From CAYQNU01 sp964419055 (GTDB lineage Bacteria; Bacteroidota; Bacteroidia; Flavobacteriales_D; Parvicellaceae), in the NCBI GenBank assembly GCA_964419055.1, contig CAYQNU010000021.1, positions 1 to 56,541 of the forward strand: DNA of 56,541 bases. The letters are read 5' to 3'. Both the position numbers and the translations under genes were made by a program. This document shows positions 43,722 through 53,186 of this stretch, piece after piece. The notes under the pieces were generated by a model that worked only from the letters and a program-made list of their open reading frames with translations, searched no databases and had not been told where the DNA came from. The stretch's first letter is position 1. Each line of letters starts with the position of its first letter.

Positions 43722-46700
43722 ATGTTTTTTTACAGGATGAAACCAATTTTTAATTACTTTTTAGTTCTAGTTGTTTTAAGTTTTTGTTGGAATAATTATG
43801 CTCAAAACGTTAATTATGAGGTAGTTTTGTATGAACTTAGAGCCAACGGAGATAATAATGATGGAGGTGTAGGAATTAATGATCAAGATCCGGTTTGGTT
43901 TGTTTGGCTAAAGGATAATGGAACTACAGGTACTTCGTTAACTACCTTTCAACCCACCAATTGCATTGCCACAACCAACACTTTTGGTACGTGGTGGAGT
44001 GGAACTCCCAATCACAGTGGGCCTAATATTCCCTTTAATTGGTTAACTGTTTTGAACACTGACGCTACACAATTACAAACCGAATTAGAAGGTTGGGAAG
44101 ATGATTGTAATCCCAAATGTAATTTTAACCCAAGTCCTTCTTTGTTCAGCTCATGTGTTGGAAATGGTGATGATAATAGAGATGTGAGAGCCCCTTCTGG
44201 CAACATCAATTTTATGTTGGGCCAACCGTGCACCTTTATTCAATATGAAATTCAAAATGGAGATTACCTTGCCAGAATTCGCGTAAGATGGGAGTTTGTT
44301 TCCATTGATCCAGGATCAATAAATGGTGACCAATTTGTTTGTGTCGGTGGTAATCCTACTGTTTTGGGAAGTGTAACCCCAGGAACCGCTGCTCTTTCAC
44401 CTTGGGTTACTTATCAATGGCAAATTGATGTGGGTTGTACTGGCTCTTTTGTGGATGTTTTAGGAGCTACTTCTGCTACCTATGATCCTCCAGCCGGAAT
44501 TTTGCAAAACACATGTTACCGTAGAATGACCACTTATAACTGTTCTTCAACTCCGAGTAATAGTGTGACCGTTCAAATTGAAACCCCTTCTACAGCTCCC
44601 ACTTCTATAACAGCAAATCCAACGTTGCTTTGTGGCGGAAGTTCTTTAAATCTTACTGTAAATGGAGGCACATTAGGTACAAATGCAGATTGGCATTGGT
44701 ACAACGGAGATCCAAATGGAGGAGGAGTTGCCTTAGGCACGGGAAGTTCTATTTCCACCACACTTACTTCAAATGCAGTGATTTATGTGCGTGCAGAAGG
44801 TAATTGTTTAATAACCAGTTCGGCAACTATTGCCATTACGGTTCAAAACCCTTCAGGTGCTCCTACAAGTATTGCAGCCAGTCAAACCACTATTTGTTCG
44901 GGTGAATCAATTAATATGCAAGCTTTGGGAGGTATTCAAGGTACATCTGCACAATACGCTTGGTATGATGTAAACCCAACCATTGGTTTTCCAGTTCCCA
45001 TATTTACCAGTACAAATTCTTCTTATAATGGTGTTTCTCCTATAGTTAACACTACCTATTATGTTCGTTTAGAAGGTTGTGACACCACAGCAGCTGCATC
45101 AGTTGCCATTACCGTAAATACGCTTTCAAGCGCTGCTTCAGGTGTCAATTCTACTAATGCTACCATTTGTGCGGGAGATCCCGTAACGTTGAGTGTATTG
45201 GGCGGAAATCTTGGCACAGGTGCTAATTGGCAATGGTTCAATGGGGGTTGTGGTGCTGGAGCGCCTATTGGTACAGGTACCACTTTAACCGTAAATCCAA
45301 CGGTTACTTCAACCTATTTTGTAAGAGCGCAAGGCGTATGTAATACCACTGTTTGTGCCAGTATAACGGTCAACGTAAATACACTTTCTAGTGCACCCGT
45401 TTCTATCATTGCAGGGTCAAACAGCATTTGCCCAGGTGCAACTACAACTTTATCCGTAATTGGAGGAAGCTTAGGAACTTCTGCCAATTGGCAATGGTAT
45501 AATGGTGCTTGTGGCGGTTTATTAGTGGGAACAGGCACAACAATAGCGGTAAATCCAACGGCTACTACCACCTATTTTGTTCGTGCAGAGGGTTTATGCA
45601 ACACAACAACATGTGTAAACCATACCATAACGGTTGAAACGCTTTCAGCATCACCTATTGGAGCAACAGTTTCTGTTAACAATATTTGTCCGAATGCAGC
45701 CACAACTTTGAATGTTACAGGAGGTTCGTTAGGAACAGGAGCTACTTGGGAATGGTATCAAGGTTCATGTGGCGGTATTTATGTAGGCAGTGGTAATGGA
45801 CTAACTATTAACCCCACAACTTCAGGAACCTATTTCGTTAGAGCACAAGGAAATTGCAATACTTCAGGTTGTGCAAGTGTTGCTGTAAATGTTATTCCCA
45901 ATTCTGTTGCTCCAGCTTCAGTCATTGCAGCTCAATCCAATGTTTGTCCGGGTGGAACAACTTCTCTCACTGTAAATGGAGGAACATTGGCTCCGGGTGA
46001 TGTTTGGACTTGGTATGAAAATGCGTGTGGAGCAGGAACAGCTATAGGTTTAGGAAACACGATTACTGTTACGGTCACAGCCAATACTACTTATTTCGTT
46101 AGAGCAGAAGGTCCTTGTGGATTTTCAAACTGTGCAAGTGCTTCGTTAAATTTAAATTCAGTTTCAACACAACCCGCATCAGTAACCGCCACGAATGCAA
46201 CGATTTGCACAGGTCAATCAACCGTATTGAACGTTTCGGGAGGTACTTTAGGAACGGGTGCAAATTGGGTTTGGTACAGCGGAAGTTGTGGTGGTGGACC
46301 TGTTGGAACAGGTAATTCAATAAGTGTAACGCCTACTGCTACTACCACTTATTTTGTAAGGGGCGAAGGAACTTGTGGCAATTCAGCTTGTGAATCCATA
46401 ACCATAAATGTGGGGGCAGGTGTTCCTACACCTACTTCTATAACCATTGCTACAAATAATATTTGCCCAGGTGCTTCAACGAATTTAACAGTTGTTGGAG
46501 CTGTTTTACCTGCTGGATATACGTATGTTTGGTATACAGGTGCTTGCAGTGCCGTTCCTGTTGGTGTGGGAACAACTATTTCGGTTTCACCCAATGCCAC
46601 CGAAACCTATTATGTGAGTGCAGTAGGTACTTGTGGTGCTACACCTTGTGCTTCCAATACGGTTACCGTTTTACCCGGAAATATTGCGCCAGTTAGCATA

Positions 46701-47654
46701 ACTGCTTCTAATAACAATTTCTGTAAAGGTCAATCCTCCAACTTAACGGTTAATGGAGGAAGTTTATTGGCTGGTTCACAATGGACTTGGTATGCAAATA
46801 GTTGCGGTGGAACACCTATCGGAACGGGTAATTCAATAACCGTTACACCGGCTAATTCAGCAACTTATTACGTAAGAGGTGAAGGTGGAGCTTGTGGAAG
46901 CACGGTTTGTGCCAGTGTATTTATTAGCGTTATTGAAACCATTGTACATACCAATCCATACGATACTATTTGTGGTTTAGCACCTGCATTCAGACTCAAT
47001 GGAGGTGAACCAATGGGAGGTGTGTATTCAGGAAATGGAGTAGTAAATGGAGATTTTGATCCAAGTGTAGCCGGTTTTGGCTCTCATCCTGTAACGTATA
47101 CTTATGTTTCACCCAATGGATGTGTTGAAACGGTAAGTACAAACATCACGGTACTTTCAACTGAATTAGAAGGAACCATTTTTGTGGAGCAATTCCCATG
47201 TTCACAAGGTGGCGTAACACTTACGGTAAACGTAACCGGTGCCGATGGATTTATGAATTATTTTTGGTCGGATGGTACCTATGAATCTTCTGTAACGTAT
47301 GCGCAACAAGGTGAATATTTTGTGTGGCTTAAAGATGCTGCCAATTGTTATTATCTTACACCTACTGTTACAGTTACCGAGGAAATGGAATGTTTGGATA
47401 TTCCGAATACGTTTACACCCAACAATGATGGTAAAAATGATACGTGGAATTTAGACTTCACGGCCTTCAAAGACGTCAATTTGGTGATCTTATCTAAATG
47501 GGGACGTGAAGTTTTTCAATCTAATGAAAAAGTGATTAATTGGGAAGGAAATGCTAAAAATGGTACGCCATTACCGGCCGCTGTTTACTATTATGTGCTC
47601 GAATTAGATGGGGGAGAACGTAAACAAAGTGGATACATAACCTTATTAAGATAA
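43722..47654 (+). CDS. T9SS type B surface protein with nine Ig-like repeats
   Basis: 1310 aa. The start is 43722 or, more in line with signal-peptide form, 43737 (MKPIFNYFLVLVVLSF). Signal peptide ends near NNYAQ. An N-terminal unique region of about 175 residues (VNYEVVLYELRANGDNNDG) is followed by a PKD/Ig-like unit, then nine ~86-aa units (about 44590-46930; consensus APxSIxA...ICPGxxTxLxVxGGxLGTGAxWxWYxGxCGG...GTGxxIxVxPTxTTTYFVRAEGxC...CAS), a mucin-like region, and a CHU_C type B tail from IPNTFTPNNDGKND to GYITLLR. The porP/sprF gene follows after 4 bp, which is the usual partner for type B export. A related repeat occurs in the first protein of the window. Confidence 0.93.
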   Translation: MFFYRMKPIFNYFLVLVVLSFCWNNYAQNVNYEVVLYELRANGDNNDGGVGINDQDPVWFVWLKDNGTTGTSLTTFQPTNCIATTNTFGTWWSGTPNHSGPNIPFNWLTVLNTDATQLQTELEGWEDDCNPKCNFNPSPSLFSSCVGNGDDNRDVRAPSGNINFMLGQPCTFIQYEIQNGDYLARIRVRWEFVSIDPGSINGDQFVCVGGNPTVLGSVTPGTAALSPWVTYQWQIDVGCTGSFVDVLGATSATYDPPAGILQNTCYRRMTTYNCSSTPSNSVTVQIETPSTAPTSITANPTLLCGGSSLNLTVNGGTLGTNADWHWYNGDPNGGGVALGTGSSISTTLTSNAVIYVRAEGNCLITSSATIAITVQNPSGAPTSIAASQTTICSGESINMQALGGIQGTSAQYAWYDVNPTIGFPVPIFTSTNSSYNGVSPIVNTTYYVRLEGCDTTAAASVAITVNTLSSAASGVNSTNATICAGDPVTLSVLGGNLGTGANWQWFNGGCGAGAPIGTGTTLTVNPTVTSTYFVRAQGVCNTTVCASITVNVNTLSSAPVSIIAGSNSICPGATTTLSVIGGSLGTSANWQWYNGACGGLLVGTGTTIAVNPTATTTYFVRAEGLCNTTTCVNHTITVETLSASPIGATVSVNNICPNAATTLNVTGGSLGTGATWEWYQGSCGGIYVGSGNGLTINPTTSGTYFVRAQGNCNTSGCASVAVNVIPNSVAPASVIAAQSNVCPGGTTSLTVNGGTLAPGDVWTWYENACGAGTAIGLGNTITVTVTANTTYFVRAEGPCGFSNCASASLNLNSVSTQPASVTATNATICTGQSTVLNVSGGTLGTGANWVWYSGSCGGGPVGTGNSISVTPTATTTYFVRGEGTCGNSACESITINVGAGVPTPTSITIATNNICPGASTNLTVVGAVLPAGYTYVWYTGACSAVPVGVGTTISVSPNATETYYVSAVGTCGATPCASNTVTVLPGNIAPVSITASNNNFCKGQSSNLTVNGGSLLAGSQWTWYANSCGGTPIGTGNSITVTPANSATYYVRGEGGACGSTVCASVFISVIETIVHTNPYDTICGLAPAFRLNGGEPMGGVYSGNGVVNGDFDPSVAGFGSHPVTYTYVSPNGCVETVSTNITVLSTELEGTIFVEQFPCSQGGVTLTVNVTGADGFMNYFWSDGTYESSVTYAQQGEYFVWLKDAANCYYLTPTVTVTEEMECLDIPNTFTPNNDGKNDTWNLDFTAFKDVNLVILSKWGREVFQSNEKVINWEGNAKNGTPLPAAVYYYVLELDGGERKQSGYITLLR

Positions 47655-47658
47655 TTGT

Positions 47659-48624
47659 ATGAAAACTATCATGAAAAAGAGCATCGCAATAGGGTTATTT
47701 ACATTCATCACCTTACCTACTTTTTGGGGGCAACAGATTGTGTTGAATAGTCAATATATGATTAATGAGTTTGCTTTGAATCCAGCTGCCGCAGGAACCA
47801 AAACCTATGCGCCTTTGGTGTTGAGTGTGCGTAGACAATGGACAGGCATAAAAGAAGCTCCCGTTTCGCAACATTTAAGTTATCACACCAATGCTGCTGC
47901 TAAAGTGGGTGTAGGAGGACATATTTTTAACGATGTGGCTGGTCCAAGCCGTAGAGCAGGATTTTTTGGTGCAGTGAGTACTCAAGTAAAAATGCAAGAA
48001 AATGCTATTCTTTCATTAGGTCTTGGAGCTTCTTTATCTCAGTATTACTTTGATAGAGATAAACTCATTACCGAAACGCCAAATGATAACACCGTAATTA
48101 ATTATACCACCAATATGATGGTGCCCGACATGGCCGCTGGTGTCAAATTATATGGAGTAAATTATCACGTGGGATTGTCTTTATATAACATTATTCAAAC
48201 GAAAGCAGATTTAGTTGATTTATTGACGCCTGTAACCAGTAATTTGAATCGAGCTGCTTATTTAACGGGTATGTATCAAATTCCTATTGATAAAAACAAG
48301 GATTGGATGGTGGAACCATCAGCTATGGTGCGTTTGATGTTTAATGCACCTTTTCAATTTGACATTAATGCACGAGTAGGGCATAGAAGTGGTTTTTGGT
48401 TTGGGGCATCCTATCGTTTTAGAGAATCCATAATCGGAATGGTTGGTTTTGGAACAGGTATTTTGGGTATCGGTTATTCGTATGATTACAGCACTTCAGC
48501 GCTACAATCCTTTAACTCAGGGAGCCACGAAGTGACGTTGATTTATAGAGCACGCAATAAAAAAGGCGGTAAAATGTTAGGCGGAAGTGGTAAGTTTAGA
48601 GTGATCCAATGTCCTGCTTTTTAA
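47659..48624 (+). CDS. PorP/SprF family T9SS outer-membrane protein
   Basis: 321 aa. Signal peptide 1-24 (ending TFWGQ); then the family start QIVLNSQYMINEFALNPAAAGT, and VRRQWTGIKEAPVSQHLSYH, GGHIFNDVAGPSRRAGF, followed by barrel strands to LIYRARNKKGG. PorP/SprF proteins assist export or anchoring of the type B protein encoded beside them. The stop-to-start distance to that gene is 4 bp, so they are one operon. Full length and intact. The start is 47659 or a second ATG 12 bp later. Confidence 0.94.
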   Translation: MKTIMKKSIAIGLFTFITLPTFWGQQIVLNSQYMINEFALNPAAAGTKTYAPLVLSVRRQWTGIKEAPVSQHLSYHTNAAAKVGVGGHIFNDVAGPSRRAGFFGAVSTQVKMQENAILSLGLGASLSQYYFDRDKLITETPNDNTVINYTTNMMVPDMAAGVKLYGVNYHVGLSLYNIIQTKADLVDLLTPVTSNLNRAAYLTGMYQIPIDKNKDWMVEPSAMVRLMFNAPFQFDINARVGHRSGFWFGASYRFRESIIGMVGFGTGILGIGYSYDYSTSALQSFNSGSHEVTLIYRARNKKGGKMLGGSGKFRVIQCPAF

Positions 48625-48658
48625 AATAAAAAGTAATAAATGTATTAACTCCTAAGCT

Positions 48659-49090
48659 ATGAAATTTTTTAATTTATTCCTTTTTTCCAGTGTTTTTTTA
48701 ATGGTGACATCGTGTTCCATTTCACCCGAAGCTGCTGAAAAGCAAGCCACTGTTTTTTATGAAAAGCTCCAACAACATGATTATGAAGCCATAAAAGGTA
48801 TGTTAGATGAAGAAGCGCTGAATGCCAATACTTGGGAAGAATGGTTACAAATTTTGAGTAACAAAGAACAATTGGGTGAGCTGGTGAGTTATGAAAAATC
48901 AATGGGTTTTCATACCCACTATCAAAACGGTGTAAGTACAATAAGTTTCAGGTATACAACCGAGTATACCGATTTAACCCTGTATGAATTTATTAAGTTA
49001 GTAAAACGCGGTGAAGAATATAAAGTATTGGTATATGCCTATTATGATACCGAACAAAAGTTAGATGAGGTAGCTGAAGGACATGAGTAA
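48659..49090 (+). CDS. Small lipoprotein, unknown
   Basis: 143 aa. Lipoprotein signal with MVTSC (Cys near 19). The mature part begins with a helix-rich domain (AAEKQATVFYEKLQQHDYEAIKGML, WEEWLQILSNKEQLG), then beta strands (TISFRYTTEYTDLTLYEFIKLVKRGEEYKVLVYAYYD). This resembles DUF4019/DUF3887 NTF2-like secreted proteins, but only weakly. It is 34 bp downstream of the PorP gene and may belong to that operon. Confidence 0.65.
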   Translation: MKFFNLFLFSSVFLMVTSCSISPEAAEKQATVFYEKLQQHDYEAIKGMLDEEALNANTWEEWLQILSNKEQLGELVSYEKSMGFHTHYQNGVSTISFRYTTEYTDLTLYEFIKLVKRGEEYKVLVYAYYDTEQKLDEVAEGHE

Positions 49091-49096
49091 GGGATG

Positions 49097-49732
49097 TTAC
49101 TCACGATGTTCATTTACATCAAAATCTTGAAAATAAACCGTTCCAAATTTTTCTTTAGTAAAAACTACAGTTTCTACATTATCTGGTTCGAAGGTGGTAA
49201 ACGAACTGTTTTCTACCGATTGTAATACCCAATTATCGGCAATACTGTCATAGTTAAATTTCGATAAAATGCTCCATCTGTAATTGCTTCCTCCATAATG
49301 GCTTATGGAAAATTGATTGCCTGGTTCTATCGTAATTGTTTCAAAAGGATCTCCAAAAATACCACCGCAATTTTTACATAAAACAGCTCCTACATTACTG
49401 CTGTGTTGATTGTACACCCCATTGGCTTGACCTAAATAGATAAATGATTTTCTATCATATTCATCATACTCGGTTTCGCTTTCATTGATGCTTCTACAAA
49501 CTAAAATATAATCCAATAATTCATCATTATTGAGCAATCCAGCAATACTATCAATGACCAAAAGCGTATCTTCAATGGGTGTATAGGGCAAGTAGTTTTC
49601 GGTAGATATACTGTCTTTAGTAGTTGCTATAACCGTATTTTTTGATTCACTAGTAGTATCATTACAATACGTAAATACCATCAATCCACTAATTAGCACC
49701 GCAGGAAACCATGTTTTTTGTATAATTTTCAT
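49097..49732 (-). CDS. Lipoprotein, unknown
   Basis: 211 aa. N-terminal signal ending with a lipobox-like FTYC (Cys near 23), then DTTSESKN linker and a beta-rich domain: LPYTPIEDTLLVIDSIAGLLNNDELLDYILVCRS, KSFIYLGQANGVYNQ, FGDPFETITIEPGNQFSISHYGGSNYRW. The aspartate-rich opening resembles FG-GAP/VCBS-like secreted domains. No enzyme motif is visible. Convergent with the lipoprotein gene at 48659, with 6 bp between the stops. Confidence 0.6.
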   Translation of the reverse strand: MKIIQKTWFPAVLISGLMVFTYCNDTTSESKNTVIATTKDSISTENYLPYTPIEDTLLVIDSIAGLLNNDELLDYILVCRSINESETEYDEYDRKSFIYLGQANGVYNQHSSNVGAVLCKNCGGIFGDPFETITIEPGNQFSISHYGGSNYRWSILSKFNYDSIADNWVLQSVENSSFTTFEPDNVETVVFTKEKFGTVYFQDFDVNEHRE

Positions 49733-49795
49733 AAATTTGAGCTGATTTTGTTGTCAAAAATAATCTTTTTCTTCTAATTTAAGAAATTACGGCCC

Positions 49796-50542
49796 TTGGA
49801 ATCCATTTTACTCATCAGTGTGTTGTTTTTTTGTATAGCCACCTTGTACTCTTCGGTGGGACATGCAGGAGCTTCTGGTTATTTGGCTATATTTTCCCTG
49901 CTTTCTTGGTCACCAGAATTAATTAAGCCACTTTCATTATTATTGAATTGTATTGTGGCATGCATAGCTTCGATACACTTTATACGTAACGGCTTTTTTG
50001 ATGCTAAATTGTTTATTTTTTTTATCATTTCCTCAGTGCCTTTTGCCTTTTTAGGAGGATTAATTCAGTTACCGAATGATTATTTTAAATTGATAGCTGG
50101 AATTTTCTTGCTTCTTTCGGCAGTATTACTGATTGTAAAGAGCCGCATTGTTCAAAAAGACCTAAAGCCCGTAAACATTCCTTTAGCTCTTTTGATTGGA
50201 GCCATAGTGGGTTTTGTTTCGGGTTTGATAGGAGTGGGAGGAGGGATATTTTTATCACCCATAATTCTATTAATGGGGTGGACGACCGTGAAAAAAACAG
50301 CTGGAATATCAGCTTTATTCATACTGTTGAATTCGTTAGCTGGTTTGTTTGGACAATTAACCCATTTTAATTCTTTCGATAGCAGCGTTTTATATTTAAT
50401 TGCTGCTGTGGTTTTAGGCGGTTTTTTGGGTTCGTTTTTAGGCTCCAAAAAATTGAATCCTACTTGGGTAACGTATTTTTTGGTGGTGGTATTAGTTACC
50501 GCGGGAATAAAGTTTGTTTGGATAGATTTTATGGCTCACTAA
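49796..50542 (+). CDS. TauE/SafE (TSUP) family permease, second member
   Basis: 248 aa, about eight transmembrane helices. Glycine-rich family repeats: LYSSVGHAGASGYLAIFSL near the N-terminus and GFVSGLIGVGGGIFLSPIIL in the middle, with LGSFLGSKKL near the end. Likely exports or imports a small anion, as in the first TSUP protein (27129), which is only distantly similar. The start is TTG (49796); an upstream in-frame TAA at 49775 rules out an earlier start, and no ATG is available before the first helix. Last gene before the minus-strand cassette region. Confidence 0.88.
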   Translation: MESILLISVLFFCIATLYSSVGHAGASGYLAIFSLLSWSPELIKPLSLLLNCIVACIASIHFIRNGFFDAKLFIFFIISSVPFAFLGGLIQLPNDYFKLIAGIFLLLSAVLLIVKSRIVQKDLKPVNIPLALLIGAIVGFVSGLIGVGGGIFLSPIILLMGWTTVKKTAGISALFILLNSLAGLFGQLTHFNSFDSSVLYLIAAVVLGGFLGSFLGSKKLNPTWVTYFLVVVLVTAGIKFVWIDFMAH

Positions 50543-50586
50543 AATGGTATTAGCTATAAACAATTTTGAAGAGAAAGTAGCTCTTA

Positions 50587-50940
50587 TTATTTTGATACGA
50601 AATATTGAGTTTGTGTGCCATCAAAGCTCTTTAAAGTCAATTCATAGTCTATAAAGTTACGTTGAACAAGTCTTGTTGCTAGTGCAATTGGTTTTTCTCC
50701 AAAATACAAGGTGTTGTTTTTAATTTTACAATAAGGTTCTTTAAATTCTAATAAATCAACATTTAGAGAATTAATTCCTCCACCATTATATTTCCAAAAT
50801 CCGTAATCAATTTCATTTATTTTATTTACTGATATGTCACGCCCCAGTCCGTATGTGCTTGAAAAATGAAAACGTCCCAAAATAAATATTAGGACTATTG
50901 TTAAACAAATAGTTGTAGAGATAATTATTCGTTTTTTCAT
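50587..50940 (-). CDS. Small anchored protein, unknown (cassette gene)
   Basis: 117 aa. One N-terminal transmembrane or signal segment (KRIIISTTICLTIVLIFILG), then a small beta-rich domain (KNNTLYFGEKPIALATRL, YELTLKSFDGTQTQYFVSK). No family recognised. The gene is on the minus strand and marks the left end of the cassette-like region; TAACGG lies 29 bp past its start codon on the plus strand. Confidence 0.5.
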   Translation of the reverse strand: MKKRIIISTTICLTIVLIFILGRFHFSSTYGLGRDISVNKINEIDYGFWKYNGGGINSLNVDLLEFKEPYCKIKNNTLYFGEKPIALATRLVQRNFIDYELTLKSFDGTQTQYFVSK

Positions 50941-50968
50941 AACAATTCTTTTTCCTTAGTTTAGTGGC

Positions 50969-51040
50969 TAACGGTTCTCAACTAGGAGACGCAGGCTTCT
51001 CGGATGTGGTTGTTCAGCCCGTGGCTTTTAGTTGATGTTA
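50969..51040 (-). repeat. attC-like imperfect palindrome 1
   Basis: Bounded by TAAC (50969-50972) and GTTA (51037-51040), with an inner inverted repeat CAACTA (50979-50984) and TAGTTG (51029-51034), and smaller inner stems (GGCT...AGCC). Total 72 bp, in the size range of integron attC sites. The stop codon of the gene to its right (51047) is 6 bp away. The boundaries are imperfect relative to the classic RYYYAAC/GTTRRRY cores, so this is a candidate only. Confidence 0.5.
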
Positions 51041-51046
51041 TGGGTA

Positions 51047-51475
51047 TTAATTTTCTAATTCCATTTCCCAAGTTCCTTTTCCGGGACTATATTTTATTGG
51101 AATAAATCCGAATAAAAAAGCCCATTTTTTCTCAAAACACCAAGTCCCTTGGTATTTGTTGTTACTTTTAAGTTCACCTTCATAGATAATTACGGGATGC
51201 TTCTTATCTAGAAATTCTCTTCGACCTTTACTCAAATCAAGCATAGAATTATGTGGCATCCGTTTTTCAAAATATATTGAGTTCCCAAAAATCTCCCCTG
51301 TAACTTCTCCTGTTCCCTTCATACCGCCTGTTTTCAGATCGTCAATTACAATTCCTTTTAAAGTGTCATTCTCGAATATTTCCATCTCAATTGTGAAAAA
51401 AGTGCAAGGATGTCCAATTAACTCTTGCGCTTTTTGAGAATCATAGTTATAACTTCCTTTCCATTTTTTTACCAT
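51047..51475 (-). CDS. Unknown beta-rich protein (cassette gene)
   Basis: 142 aa, soluble. WKGSYNYDSQ opening, a run of strands (FFTIEMEIFENDTLKGIVIDD, GTGEVTGEIFGNSIYFEKRMP, HPVIIYEGELKSNNKYQGTWCFEKKW) that looks like a lipocalin-like small beta-barrel. No family assignment. Promoter-like TATATTTG is on the minus strand at 51555-51562, about 80 bp upstream. Confidence 0.55.
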   Translation of the reverse strand: MVKKWKGSYNYDSQKAQELIGHPCTFFTIEMEIFENDTLKGIVIDDLKTGGMKGTGEVTGEIFGNSIYFEKRMPHNSMLDLSKGRREFLDKKHPVIIYEGELKSNNKYQGTWCFEKKWAFLFGFIPIKYSPGKGTWEMELEN

Positions 51476-51522
51476 GTTGAATTCAGCTTGGTTTTACAGT
51501 ACTTCATTACCCATAGCTAGTA

Positions 51523-51688
51523 TATATGTGTGATTCTATCAGATTTATTTTTTACAAATATAATTTTTTATTTAATTTCCTTTTATGAAAAGTACTTAAA
51601 GGTGAAATAAGATCTTTATGAAATGAAAGAATCATTTATTTTTTTGCTCAACACTATTTCAATAGGGAAGTTTGGCTTTCAAACTATC
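51523..51688 (-). repeat. Dispersed ~165-bp repeat, copy A
   Basis: Nearly the same as 54156-54319 (copy B): both contain TATCAGRTTTATTTTTTACAAATATAATTTTT, AAGTACTTAAAGGTGAAATA, TATGAAATGAAA and CAACACTATTTCAAT...TTTGGCTTT. It lies between cassette genes and carries a minus-strand TATATTTG box. Confidence 0.85.
51555..51562 (-). promoter_or_regulatory. TATATTTG promoter box (copy A of the repeat)
   Basis: CAAATATA on the plus strand reads TATATTTG on the minus strand, 80 bp upstream of the gene starting at 51475. The same box occurs in the repeats at 54189 and 55337. Confidence 0.55.
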
Positions 51689-51769
51689 AGAACTTTGCAA
51701 TTTAAAATCGTGGAACAAACCTTGATTTTACAGATATCACGCTTTTGTTGAATACATTATTGCCACATG

Positions 51770-52438
51770 TTATTTTTCAAATTCAATTATTGGAAAATAA
51801 GGTTTCCACACCTTTCCTAGTTTATCTTTACTTTCAGCAAACCCTATATCAGTAATTTTAGCTTCTTCTAATTTGGTTTTTAATCGCTCTGAAACATAAA
51901 CACCCCAAGAATAATGCGGAATCTTAAATAAATCTATATCTGTATTAAATTTCTTGTTAAAGACAATCTTTGTTGATTCAAATGAATAGCTATTGAAGGA
52001 GTCAGACTTGTTTTCTTCTATCAAGTCAAGTTTGTGTTGATGAGATTGAATCTTAATTCTCTTTTCCAACTTATCAATTGCGACAATATCACTTTTATTA
52101 AAGTCAATCCAGCTATAACAATCATTTGATTTATTATTGGGAAAACTTAATTGATAATAATCATAAGATTTATATTTTTTCAGAAACCTAAACATCGTTT
52201 CCTTCCTTAATACTATAGCAGGTCTTAATTCAAAAGGGATTATATTACTACCTTTTATTATGTTTAATGCTTTTTCATTTAAAATATAATCATACAAAGA
52301 ATGCAAGATGTCATTTAATTTGTTGAATTCATCGTCATCATAAATCTTACAAATTAGAGTTGCATTGCCATTTATGATTTTCTCGTTCACATCTTCAATT
52401 GCTCCTGAATCATCAATATGAAAGGTATAGTATGTCAT
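51770..52438 (-). CDS. Unknown protein, possibly Imm11/DUF1629-like
   Basis: 222 aa, soluble, mixed alpha/beta. The C-terminal pattern SWGVYVSERLKTKLEEAKITDIGFAESK resembles the SERLK...LE...ITGIEF helix of DUF1629/Imm11 immunity proteins. The N-terminus (YYTFHIDDSGAIEDV) and the middle (RPAIVLRKETMFRFLKKYK, CYSWIDFNKSDIVA) are not diagnostic. If correct it would neutralise a polymorphic toxin, but no toxin gene is adjacent. The TAA stop codon overlaps a TAAC boundary (51769-51772). Confidence 0.5.
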   Translation of the reverse strand: MTYYTFHIDDSGAIEDVNEKIINGNATLICKIYDDDEFNKLNDILHSLYDYILNEKALNIIKGSNIIPFELRPAIVLRKETMFRFLKKYKSYDYYQLSFPNNKSNDCYSWIDFNKSDIVAIDKLEKRIKIQSHQHKLDLIEENKSDSFNSYSFESTKIVFNKKFNTDIDLFKIPHYSWGVYVSERLKTKLEEAKITDIGFAESKDKLGKVWKPYFPIIEFEK

Positions 52439-52452
52439 TTTTTAATGATAGA

Positions 52453-52639
52453 TAACGAATTATGAATGGAATTTCGGACATTTGAAAGCACTGGGCTTTC
52501 GGTTTGTTCTGAGCCAAATTTACAATTTTGTTTTTACATTTTATTGATTGTAAAGTTAAATTGTAAATTTGGCGGTGTCATTAGGTAAAGCAGAACCCTC
52601 TTAACCTACTAAGTGCCATATTTGCTTTATAAACTGTTA
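52453..52639 (-). repeat. attC-like long palindrome 2
   Basis: Bounded by TAACG (52453-52457) and GTTAG (52636-52640). It contains a perfect 15-bp inverted repeat CCAAATTTACAATTT (52514-52528) with AAATTGTAAATTTGG (52558-52572) and an outer GCACT...AGTGC pair. The last codons of the gene to the right (52627 stop) lie inside it. Confidence 0.55.
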
Positions 52640-53031
52640 GCATTTGATTTATTGTTTTTTTCTTCCCAATTAGATTTTAGAATTATAATCGGAGCGATTA
52701 TTAGAAAAGCCAAAGGAATTATTGCTTTCGGATCAGAATTGTCAAAAGCATTAAGAAAAATACTTATTATAGAAAGAACTAGGAAAATACCACAAAAAAT
52801 AGTTTCACCATAGAAGTTAAAGGGTTTAGTTATTTCTTTGTTTATTATACGGTTAGCAAAGATGTAAATCGCTAAGCAAAGAATTATTATCAAGATAATT
52901 ATTCCATAATTATGAGTTTTTGAACTTCCTCCTGCAACTTCAAACATTCTTGTAATTAGAAGCATAAGTATTAGAAACAGATTAACTATAATCATTAATA
53001 TTCTCGATATTGTTAGAGGTATTTTTTTCAT
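52627..53031 (-). CDS. Four-helix membrane protein, unknown (cassette gene)
   Basis: 134 aa with about four transmembrane helices (near 8-27, 42-60, 77-96, 104-120); signal-like N-terminus MKKIPLTISRILMIIVNLFLIL. Short basic and acidic tail (NWEEKNNKSNANSL), whose last codons are part of the palindrome to its left. No family recognised. Confidence 0.55.
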   Translation of the reverse strand: MKKIPLTISRILMIIVNLFLILMLLITRMFEVAGGSSKTHNYGIIILIIILCLAIYIFANRIINKEITKPFNFYGETIFCGIFLVLSIISIFLNAFDNSDPKAIIPLAFLIIAPIIILKSNWEEKNNKSNANSL

Positions 53032-53040
53032 TATAAATGC

Positions 53041-53186
53041 TAACGTTTTTAGGCTTGACGAAGGGGGTGATTTTCACCACAAATGTTGATGTGGAGAACC
53101 AAACTTTGATTAACCACAAAATTGTCAGTGGAGCACTGAACGTCACTTTTGCCAATCCTTTGTAATGTGCCGACTTTCTTGTCAAT
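53041..53186 (-). repeat. attC-like spacer 3
   Basis: Starts with TAACG at 53041-53045, directly before the membrane-protein start. It holds inverted-repeat pieces (GTGATTTTCACCAC; GTGGAGAACC...GGTT). The right GTTA boundary is not clear; the gene to the right ends at 53187 with TAG. Some length may be degenerate. Confidence 0.4.
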
